Below the pieces are notes generated by a model. The model did no database searches. It was given only the letters and a program-made list of their open reading frames with translations, and was not told where the DNA came from. From Bimuria novae-zelandiae CBS 107.79 (taxonomy: Eukaryota; Ascomycota; Dothideomycetes; Pleosporales; Didymosphaeriaceae), in the NCBI GenBank assembly GCA_010015655.1, contig ML976737.1:264742-328741 (forward strand): a DNA stretch of 64,000 bases. The letters are read 5' to 3'. Shown here piece by piece: positions 56,329 to 64,000 of this stretch (the first letter of the stretch is position 1; every line of letters starts with the position of its first letter). Made by a program: the position numbers and the translations under genes.

Positions 56329-57374
56329 GGCGCTGGGAAGGTAGATGCCTGGAGAGGAGCGGCCCGGCGATACAGAGATGATGCTGCCTGAAAAAGGGAA
56401 ACCGAGAAAAGGATAGGACGATAGGAAAATGAGGTCAACAGCGAAGTATCATGACGCTTCACGACCGCAGCAATCCTCTATAAAAGTGGGATATCAGTCA
56501 GCCTCACGTGGCTCCCAGGTCAAGCTTTCTCCGGCAACGTCACAAGCTAGTGTCCACGTGCCCCAAGACACCGCGTACTGCGAAGTAACCACGGTAGGGA
56601 TAGTGCTGCGCTGTAGTGGTGATGGTCCTGCAGTCGTGAGGGGTGAATGTTAGCGCTGGAATCGACGGACGAGAGTTGGAGTGCCGGTTAGGGTAGGTTG
56701 GATGGATGCTCGTGTGGTGGGGTGTGATTGGGGAGAAGGGGGTTAGAAAGGTGTCGCCACCGGGCACGGCTGTTTTCGATGCTGGGGGGGATGTTGCCGA
56801 AGGGGGAAGGTTCGCTTAGGGCAGGGTGGGGGTGAGGCTTAGGCAACAAATATTACTACTCTAGGAGCTGTTTGTGGTTGTCTTACGGCATTTAGATTGA
56901 AAACACAACCCTTGCATTGGTGTAATCCTCGCGTTATAATTGCTGTGTGTCGCATGATCTGTTCAGCCCGTTGGTGTCGAAAAATGAAGGCCTGAACAGG
57001 AGGGCTCCCAGCAGAGTTTGTCGAAGCCCCATCGTTGATGCCCTTGTGATCTGCTGGCCTGATGGTGGCTCGGGTTTCGGTCTTGTTGAGTAACCCGATG
57101 CCCCAACCTCTTTATTTCCAAGACCCTCCGTAAGAGCCACGCTGTCCATGGACGATGCCTTAGGTGATCGAAGTAGAGCAATACATGTAGGATCCTCAAC
57201 CCCTCGGTGTAGGAATTTCCGGATCCATCATTACTTTCCAACGCTTTCCGCTTGGACATCACGAGTGCCCTGGGCGTGCGCCAGACCTTGACTCAACGCA
57301 TCGGAGCCGTATATATGAACTCAACTTCCTCTTCTCCAGCACTCTTCCCTTGAGTTCCTCCCAATGCGCCACAC
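56329..57374. other. Intergenic region containing one copy of a dispersed 22-bp sequence
   Basis: About 1 kb: promoter of the transporter, then sequence without a supported gene. The 22-mer at 56940-56961 recurs at 63286-63307. Confidence 0.45.
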
Positions 57375-58490
57375 TCAATCTTCATCAGTTTCCATCTTCT
57401 CGACCGGGAGCAACATCAAGCCCAGGAGGCTATGCAGCAAATCGGAGCGGCAGAGTGGACAACGAATGGAATACACTCCACTCCCTTTCGCCAGAGGCGT
57501 CGAAAGCCATTTGATGATACACTTGTGGCAGAAGATATGATCTTTGCAGCCTTCGATGCCTCGAAATCGCATCGGCATCATCTCCGGATTGTCGTTGGAA
57601 TACTTGTCGCCGCAGATAGGACACTCGGGGCCCGTTGGGTGTTTCGGATCCGTGGCAATGATGGGCTCCAGATGGTGCATGCACCACGTCATAATGTTCC
57701 GCAGATTGCGCGGTCCGCATACAGTATGGGTTACTGGTTCGTCTTGATCAGACTCATCAGGCTGAGCAAGCTGAGGAGGAGCGTCTGCGTTCTGGACGGG
57801 TTCGGGCGTGTCCAGCTGTGGGATCTGGTCGTGACGGGCGAATGTGCCACTGCGGTGCTGGACCAGCATAAATCGGCAGTTGTAGCAGAAATAATCAGCA
57901 TGCAGAGGGCCCGAGCCTACATCCGGGCTCTCGCAGCAGATCGAATGTCGGGAAGCACGCGTCTGACGCTCCATTTCCTCGTCGCGAAGCTCGTCCGCTA
58001 CCTTCCACACCAGCGCTCGCAATGGTTGAACGCAGTCGAAGCGGACCTTAGTTTCCCAGCGCTGTAGACCGTAATTAACCAAGTCATAGTCCACATGGCT
58101 CACGAAGTCTTTGACGCTGAGCCAAGGTCCGGTCTCGGTTCCGATCATCTCGGTGTCGGGATCGTAGATGAGCTGGAGGTTGTAGCGGTCTCGATAAAGT
58201 CCACCGGTGGAAGACAAGTACTCCCAAATCGTGTAGCGCGCATCTTCTAGGTAGATGGAGGCGCTAAGGCCGAATGGCCGGCTCATTGCATCGACGAAAT
58301 GGTTCAGATTGTCCTCGCAGATGTTTTCGCACCGGAGGCATACGAATTTGCATTGAACCATGGCAGGCCGTGGGTGATCGCAACAGTCGTACCCGACAAC
58401 GCCGCGCGAGGGGCTTTGCGCACTGCCCTGTCTCGACAGATCATCATTTCTGGCGGGTCCAGAGTCATGATGTCCGGAAATGTCGGACAT
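57375..58490 (-). CDS. RING-finger protein with N-terminal helical/Cys region
   Basis: Single exon, 371 aa, from ATG 58490 (MSDISGHHDSGPARND); the frame extends a further four codons only via TTG. A first Cys-rich stretch (CCDHPRPAMVQCKFVCLRCENIC, split here: CCDHP ... CKFVCLRC ... C) could bind zinc. The middle is charged and helical. The C-terminal RING (about 290-355) has C-P-I-C, then a cysteine in EGCKDHIFCHKC and a closing CPLC. The loop inserts DKYSNDNPEMMP. It is probably an E3 ubiquitin ligase, with substrate unknown. It is the first of three RING genes within 4.2 kb, but its sequence is not close to the other two. The gene looks intact. Confidence 0.75.
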   Translation of the reverse strand: MSDISGHHDSGPARNDDLSRQGSAQSPSRGVVGYDCCDHPRPAMVQCKFVCLRCENICEDNLNHFVDAMSRPFGLSASIYLEDARYTIWEYLSSTGGLYRDRYNLQLIYDPDTEMIGTETGPWLSVKDFVSHVDYDLVNYGLQRWETKVRFDCVQPLRALVWKVADELRDEEMERQTRASRHSICCESPDVGSGPLHADYFCYNCRFMLVQHRSGTFARHDQIPQLDTPEPVQNADAPPQLAQPDESDQDEPVTHTVCGPRNLRNIMTWCMHHLEPIIATDPKHPTGPECPICGDKYSNDNPEMMPMRFRGIEGCKDHIFCHKCIIKWLSTPLAKGSGVYSIRCPLCRSDLLHSLLGLMLLPVEKMETDED

Positions 58491-59064
58491 GATGTAGGCC
58501 AACCGCAGGATACGTGCGCAGGAGATACGAAGCAGTAATCTTGTCGCGTCAGTGGAATAGTGAGTTAGAAAGAGCCGGCGGGTGAGGTGTGTGAGCGCTG
58601 GCTACGTGGTGCAAGACAATGTGTTAATATGCCTCGTTCACGTCTCAGTTGGCCGTTACCACAGCGACGCGAAAACGTACTTAACCTGCCAGTTTGCCAG
58701 AGCGACGGTTGGCAGCGGTCAATTTCTACGCCATGGCTGATTTCACCAGGCTGCGAAGACTCGCATAAAGCGATCACAATGCTCGGAGCTCCCCGCGAGT
58801 GAAATGGCCTTGTGTATATACACTGAGTACGATCGGCCTCGACGTGGTCGAGATGGTGTTGTGTATTCACACCACCGCTCACGGCGAGGTACAAAAAGCA
58901 ACACCTCTACGGCAGTTGTAATCTTTCCCAACCACAGAGCAATCTGCAGTACAACTCCAGTCTCCATAACATAACAACTCTCAAATCTTCAACTACTCAA
59001 AGGACAACCCACGACAAGCATAAGATCAGAGACTTATTCTATCCGAAGGACTCTCAGTTGCACA
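58491..59064. other. Divergent promoter region of two RING genes
   Basis: 574 bp between divergent start codons. No coding or repeat signal; regulatory content is unknown. Confidence 0.4.
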
Positions 59065-59808
59065 ATGTCAGGCAACAACCAGACTCCCCTCAACCCCGCT
59101 ATCAAATTCATGATCCACAACTTTCATCACTACCAGCCTGTTGACGTGGACGATGAGTGTAGTATCTGCCGAGAGCCGTATTCTCTCCCAGTTCCCGGCC
59201 AGGCACACGACGGCACCCCCACGCATGCTGTGCTGATTGAGGGTATACCAGGTTGCAATGGACACTGCTTCCATCAGAATTGTATTCTCGGACATATCAA
59301 CTCCGGCATGCCGAATAGAAATCGGTGCCCGCTCGATCGCACGGTGTGGTTCGAGACCGATGACGAGTCTTCCGATGAAGAGAATGAATCTTCAGATGAA
59401 GAGGATGAAGCAGACGAAGGCGATAATGATAACACTTATCTTCCAATGCATCCTCCACGGCATGATTCACTGGCCTGGGCTCGCAGGGTAATTAATGCAG
59501 CACAGGTCATTGTGGACTCTGTGGACAACGCAGCTCAGCGCCGCATGCGGGTCGCACACGCCTCGCAACAGAGTTCAGGCTCGTCTTTAACCTCAATCCA
59601 GGCCGAGGACGACACTGATCAAGAGATGACCGATGCTTCCGACGATGAAACCGTAGTGCAGGAGAACTTTGAAGAGGACTCTGAAGAGGAGGGCAACGAG
59701 AACGATTACGATATGATGGGGACCGACGAGGAGCTGGATGAAAGCGACTGGCGCTGGCTCGATTACGATGAGCCAGAGAACCCTAAGGATGGGGACTACA
59801 TTCCTTAG
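59065..59808 (+). CDS. RING-like protein with acidic tail
   Basis: Single exon, 247 aa. The RING-like module spans residues 32-91: CSIC (C32, C35), a loop with PTHAVLIEGIPGCNGHCFH, NC (C73), and RCPLDRTVW. The last expected cysteine is Asp91 (CPLD instead of CPxC), so one zinc site is non-standard. From about residue 98 the protein is very acidic (runs such as ESSDEENESSDEEDEADEGD and EEDSEEEGNENDYD) and probably disordered. It resembles the gene at 60922 through the shared PTHAVxxxxIPGCNGHxFHxNC core, so the two are paralogues. A ubiquitin-ligase role is possible but not certain given the missing ligand. Confidence 0.75.
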   Translation: MSGNNQTPLNPAIKFMIHNFHHYQPVDVDDECSICREPYSLPVPGQAHDGTPTHAVLIEGIPGCNGHCFHQNCILGHINSGMPNRNRCPLDRTVWFETDDESSDEENESSDEEDEADEGDNDNTYLPMHPPRHDSLAWARRVINAAQVIVDSVDNAAQRRMRVAHASQQSSGSSLTSIQAEDDTDQEMTDASDDETVVQENFEEDSEEEGNENDYDMMGTDEELDESDWRWLDYDEPENPKDGDYIP

Positions 59809-60921
59809 ACCGGGCACAGTTCCAATATTCTTTTCGGGTGTAGGCAAGGTGTTGCCTTTCGCACGCAGTTCGGCCTACTTCACAGGGCTTTCATCCGTAT
59901 TTGACATATTCTGTTGTTCGAGTCGCAGCGCTTGACAAGGTGTCCACCACTCCTTTAAAGGATGTAGGGATCCCAAAGAGGATTTGTAGTCCCTCTTTCC
60001 CCCAAGGAAGGAGTTAGTAAGATTGCTCTGAACGTTGTATATTATATTATGTTTTCAAAATAACGCTTCGCAGCCTCCCTTTTGGATTTTTAGGAATGAA
60101 ACCTTTTGTAAAGATGGAAATCACTTGTAGCCATGATGCTGTACCTCACACACTTAATCACATTCGTTATATAATCCTAACTTCATTTACGCAAGTGAGG
60201 CTTGGACTCTGTGGTCACAATAATACAACACCATACCTGCTTGACTTTATTTTTTATAAGCGTCGCTGTGAGTGTTATCCTAACCGCGGTTCAGGAAGCG
60301 GCTCTGGGTAGAGTTTACGCAAGTAAGTGTAGGACTGTCGTGGGGCAATCGATCGAATGAAAACCTTTCAGATTCCATCTAGTGTCCTAGTATGACCAAC
60401 TGCCTATTTTCTGCGCCAGTTTGTAGTTGAATCAGCCAGTTTTTGCCTATCTCAACTGCTTCTGCGATAAAGCCCCCACTGTGGAGCTTATGCTTTTCAA
60501 GAACGTGTTCATGTTAGTAATTCGACACGTTGGTTCGCATCATACAATTTTGGTTCAGCAGCGCTGGTAGTGCCTATTTTTCAGTGGTTGATCTCTGGCT
60601 CTAAGCAAATTCTGATTTTGCGCACCTACCGTGTTTGCGGTTGTGAGAGTACCGAATTTACCTACCGCGGTTGCCATCCTCAACACTAGGACCACACCAC
60701 GACGAACGGTGCTGGTAGTGCCAGTCTTTGCCGGTGAATTACTAGCCGTGTATGGGCCAGTGCATGATGAAATTCTAAGGAGCCTGCGTCTAAGCACCTT
60801 ATACATAATACATCACCACTCCAAGCCTCCAACGACACATACCTAGCACTACTTAACACTCACCTCTAGCGACCAAGAGCAACCTTTCAAACCTCAAGCT
60901 CAACAAGAACTTCTCTCCATA
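59809..60921. other. Intergenic region between RING paralogues, no gene seen
   Basis: About 1.1 kb without coding signatures. GCTGGTAGTGCC occurs twice (about 60563 and 60710), probably by chance. Confidence 0.45.
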
Positions 60922-61551
60922 ATGCCGGTCCCACGTGCAAGCCAGAATCAGAACACCCTTCCAACATCTCCTCTACAGTTTCTCGCCAATAATCTCCAAC
61001 ACTACCACGACCCTGGAGATGGAGAGACGTGCGGTATCTGCACTGACGGGTACTCAATCCCCATACCGGGCAGTGGTGATTATATCGGTCCCCCTACCCA
61101 TGCGGTTGTCGTCAAGGACATTCCTGGCTGCAATGGTCACCACTTCCATCTAAATTGTGTCATCGAGCTTCTCGATTCCAGCCTCGCCAGCAACAAGAAA
61201 TGCCCTTACTGCCGCACCCAGTGGATTGCCGTGCCTGGAGGCCTTCGAAATGCGTCATATGCGCCCCCACAAATCCGGCTTCGTCGGCCTGAGGACATCG
61301 ACGTTGAAGACAATATTGGAGACCCTGCACGGGCATCAGTCGTTCCAGAGGTCGGCTCTCGTCGAGCACAATTACAGGAGGTGAACGCTGAGTGGTTGCA
61401 AATATATCAGGAGTTGGAAGCTCGGCGGGTGCAAATGCGGCAGGAGACGGACGCTCAGCAGGTGCAAATGGAGCAGGACCGCGACGCTCGGCGCATTCGG
61501 CTGCAGCAGATGGTCGACCGATTGAATGACCGCAACCGCGAACTTCACTAA
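60922..61551 (+). CDS. RING-finger protein with 11-residue repeat coiled coil
   Basis: Single exon, 209 aa. The RING (about residues 34-93) is complete: CGIC, then PTHAVVVKDIPGCNGHHFH, LNC, and KCPYCRTQW. After a linker, residues 152-195 form four consecutive 11-residue units. The last three read QELEARRVQMR, QETDAQQVQME and QDRDARRIRLQ; the first is a diverged QEVNAEWLQIY. Each is encoded by 33 bp (61375-61506). Such hendecads form a long straight helix that favours oligomerisation. It is a paralogue of the gene at 59065. This copy has all zinc ligands, so E3 activity is plausible; partners are unknown. No intron is needed. Confidence 0.78.
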   Translation: MPVPRASQNQNTLPTSPLQFLANNLQHYHDPGDGETCGICTDGYSIPIPGSGDYIGPPTHAVVVKDIPGCNGHHFHLNCVIELLDSSLASNKKCPYCRTQWIAVPGGLRNASYAPPQIRLRRPEDIDVEDNIGDPARASVVPEVGSRRAQLQEVNAEWLQIYQELEARRVQMRQETDAQQVQMEQDRDARRIRLQQMVDRLNDRNRELH

Positions 61552-63152
61552 AACTTATTACCGAGCTGATTGCCGATGCTTAAGATCCTGGTTTGGAAAG
61601 CCGGGATTATTCTACCAGTTAAGATGGTGCGGACGATTGCGCTTGCGAGCGAGATATCGGTAGCGTGCGTTGAGGAGCAAATGATCTTCACCACACAGCA
61701 GCTATCATTGAAGGGTACAATTATTGCGGCCTCCGTCAATCAGTTTATAGTACGGGATGTGGATTGGAATCCTAATTGGAGAGCGGTTTCTTAACGGCCA
61801 ATCGCCAATTTTACAGATTATGTACGAGAGAAGAGAAGCCGAGCGAAGTTCCAGTTGCCACTCAGATGCGCACTTACAGACAGATCGATGTTGTCGCGGT
61901 TCTATTATGGAGGCACTTTCTCCATCAATCAAGCTTGGTCATAGATCAGTTGTTTTCTGAATGGCATGAATGAATTTTCCCAACTTAGAGAGTATGAGTA
62001 CGATATCGTGATGGTTACAACATGATCCTTGGCCCACCTTTCTTTGGACATCGTGTTAGAAGCCGAATCTACTAGGCGATTGCAACTATTTACTGTAGAC
62101 CTGTTAGGTAACTTGTTTTCTGACCGAACAACATGCCCGATACAACCAAGTGCGGTAGAAGAAGTGTGGAGCCTCGTTCGGATCATTGTTCTAGCGATGA
62201 CGGTGAAGGCGGGAGCAAAATTGAACATTTTTTACCTCTTTCGTCGTTGCGCATGAGAATAAGAAAAGGTTTAGTAATATCGGTGCATCTACATTTGATG
62301 CAAAATGCATCAGAAGATCTAAATCACATGGACTGAAGACTACACACATAGTCATAACCTCCAATATAGCACTCCAGATGCGAATCGGACGCAAAGGCGG
62401 GCGCTTTTTGATGGCGATCAGAAGGTCATACCACAGGCAAAAACTCCAACTTGCACACACTATGGTAACGGTGCTGCATATCTATATACTCATCCTACTT
62501 TTGGTCTCTGTGTCCAGAATATTGAGCAATGAGGATGACTACGCGGATGTGCAGGAAATACTAGGAGAGCAGGTACAGATTGCGCTTAGTTTGGCCCCGA
62601 TTGCGAAGCAGAAACGGAAGGCGATACGTAGGGGCAAGCAAGAACTGTTGAATTGGGCGGAACACCCTAACAGAGTAAACTTTTAACCTGACTGTGCTGA
62701 CTACTATATCGTGCACAACCTCATTGAATAAAGATTAAAAATCCGTCCACACGGTGCTTTTGACCACTTATAGGCGATCATATTAATTTCCTTATATCCT
62801 TGGAGCACTCCCGTCACTGCATATAGTTCTATTAGGCGTAGAGCTGATTGCAAATCTGCTGATAAATGTGATCTTGCCAGTGGACTATGGTTGGATGACG
62901 AAGCGATGACTTAAAGCAGAAGTAATGAACCATTGTACAGCAGAAAGCTTCGCGTTGACCATGATGGTAGGGTTCCCGAAGAAATAAGCTGCTCTACAGT
63001 AATGCATGCAACAGTGAACGGCAGTGTGCGATGATCTCGTGGATTACTTCAGGAGGCAACTTACCCTGTTGTCTGATGTGGTCAAGCCCGTGAAATTCCG
63101 CTTATGGCCCTCGGAATATACGGTAACACCTATTTCGATACACGCTCCTAGT
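61552..63152. other. Gene-poor stretch, no supported gene
   Basis: About 1.6 kb of AT-richer sequence with several short open frames (for example 62378-62686) without signatures. The composition is not RIP-like. Confidence 0.4.
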
Positions 63153-63259
63153 AAGTTCGCGCGAAAGGTCGCCAATCCTCCTTTTCCATGTGCTTCTATT
63201 TAGGTACTATAAGGTCTGTTCACCCTAGCCAGAGGATTGGCGACCATGCACCTGAACTT
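63153..63259. repeat. Imperfect inverted repeat, MITE-like
   Basis: The arms are 63153-63180 and 63232-63259. The inner 14 bp (GGTCGCCAATCCTC) match perfectly in inverted orientation, and the outer AAGTTC also matches, with mismatches between. The unit is about 107 bp. No target-site duplication is clear. Confidence 0.5.
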
Positions 63260-63285
63260 GCCGTAATCATCGTCGCGTTTCTTGG

Positions 63286-63307
63286 TTGCTGTGTGTCGCA
63301 TGATCTG
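63286..63307. repeat. Second copy of a dispersed 22-bp sequence
   Basis: Identical over 22 bp to 56940-56961 (starts TTGCTGTGTGTCGC), with partial similarity for about 14 bp beyond. Confidence 0.7.
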
Positions 63308-63352
63308 ATCAGGTCGTTGAAGAGCATGAAAGAAAAGCTTGGGAGACTGTTG

Positions 63353-64000
63353 GCTTAACTAAGCTTAACTAAGCTTAACGTGTTTCACCAGTCATTGAGC
63401 CACACCAGTCACTGAGCCACCCCACCAAGATCGCGACGCGTCTCTACACAACACCCACGATGCCCACCACACAACGCACCCGCCAGCTTGAAAAGGAAGC
63501 CAGGCTAGCTCTATCGACCCATGCGATTCAGATAAGACAGGTTTCTAGCTACCGAAACGCTGCAAGGCTCTATGATATCGATCGATCTACCCTACGTCGA
63601 CGTGTCAACGGTCACCTACCTCGGGCCGTTGCTAACGCCCAGAAACGAAAGCTACATCCTACAGAGGAGCAGGCTCTAGTAGAGTGGATACTAGACCTCA
63701 ACCGACGTGGATTTCCACCTTACATCATCGACGTACGTAGGATGGCCGACCATCTACTCGCTGCGCGCGGCCAGATCCCTGCCCCACAGCCAGTGGGTAA
63801 GAACTGGGTATCACGCTTCATCAAGGCTCAGCCAGAGCTACAGACCAAGTGGACTAGGAGCTTCCACAGTCAGCGCGCGCTCTGTGAGGATCCTGTTAAG
63901 ATCTCTGCCTGGTACAAGCTTGTGGAGGAGACGCGACAGACATACGGCATACAGGATACAGACACCTACAACTTTGACGAGACAGGCTTCCTAATGGGGG
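63353..64000 (+). mobile_element. 5' part of an intact pogo/Fot1-type transposon (element G)
   Basis: The left part of an element runs off the window. Its 5' zone has a 10-bp tandem motif GCTTAACTAA (63353-63379) and two copies of a 17-bp motif, ACCAGTCA(T/C)TGAGCCAC (63387-63403 and 63404-63420), resembling subterminal transposase-binding repeats. The terminal inverted repeat cannot be confirmed without the right end. GC content is normal and there is no RIP-like decay. Confidence 0.8.
63460..64000 (+). CDS. Pogo/Fot1-type transposase, intact but cut by window end
   Basis: The frame is open from ATG 63460 (MPTTQRTRQLEKEARLALS) to the window edge: 180 codons, no stop. The N-terminal HTH reads YRNAARLYDIDRSTLRRRVNG. 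The CENP-B-like second HTH lies in HPTEEQALVEWILDLNRRG and KNWVSRFIKAQPEL. The first catalytic region begins with YNFDETGFLMG at the edge; the Asp of DETG is the first of the DDD triad. This is the only pogo transposase in the window without a lesion in the part seen. The remaining two catalytic residues lie outside. Confidence 0.88.
   Translation, partial: MPTTQRTRQLEKEARLALSTHAIQIRQVSSYRNAARLYDIDRSTLRRRVNGHLPRAVANAQKRKLHPTEEQALVEWILDLNRRGFPPYIIDVRRMADHLLAARGQIPAPQPVGKNWVSRFIKAQPELQTKWTRSFHSQRALCEDPVKISAWYKLVEETRQTYGIQDTDTYNFDETGFLMG

Overview
The window is nuclear DNA of a filamentous ascomycete (Pezizomycotina; the gene set and repeat style fit Dothideomycetes, but the species cannot be told from the sequence). 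The evidence is short GT-AG introns of about 45-80 nt with CTAAC-like branch sites, several recognisable fungal housekeeping genes (REI1, HUL4, NOT4, the 30 kDa complex I subunit, a YANK-type kinase, a MOT1-type transporter), and transposons degraded in the TpA-rich style of repeat-induced point mutation (RIP). No CRISPR array, operon or other prokaryotic feature is present.

Layout. 1-8.7 kb: a Helo-like/STAND N-terminal-domain protein, an RGG-rich protein with a repeated LVDRI-type motif, a MYND zinc-finger gene split by a pogo/Fot1 transposon, and a serine/threonine dehydratase. 9.3-19 kb: a transposon pile-up. A 5.1-kb RIP-wrecked element with long inverted repeats carries a second pogo element nested inside it. 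Next to it is another pogo element that received a solo LTR, then a barely mutated pogo element that is partly an assembly gap. Fragments of host reading frame lie between them. 19-30.6 kb: an AGC/YANK kinase gene, a gene-poor stretch, another RIP-wrecked pogo element with a 111-bp MITE inside, and a CCCH zinc-finger gene. 31.8-56.3 kb: the conserved, gene-dense core with a secreted DUF1996 protein, a DUF1349 protein, the complex I subunit and NOT4 in divergent orientation, a second CCCH gene paralogous to the first, REI1 and HUL4 in divergent orientation, and a molybdate/sulfate-type transporter. 57.4-61.6 kb: three lineage-specific RING-finger genes. 63.1-64 kb: a small inverted-repeat element and the 5' half of an intact pogo transposase cut by the window end.

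Common themes. Several genes belong to ubiquitin, mRNA-decay and ribosome-biogenesis pathways (NOT4, HUL4, REI1, three RING proteins, two CCCH proteins), but nothing shows that they act as a unit. The most informative structures are those of genome defence and decay. At least six pogo/Fot1 elements, each with a different terminal inverted repeat, sit at TA target sites and range from intact to almost unreadable. Two or three of them interrupt host reading frames that rejoin when the element and one TA copy are removed. One of those host genes carries a C-to-T stop in a RIP-type context about 40 bp outside the transposon. The inverted repeats stay GC-rich and well matched while the interiors are saturated with mutations.

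Exon boundaries were placed by hand from splice consensus, reading-frame phase and family knowledge. Domain names come from motif recognition, not from a database search.
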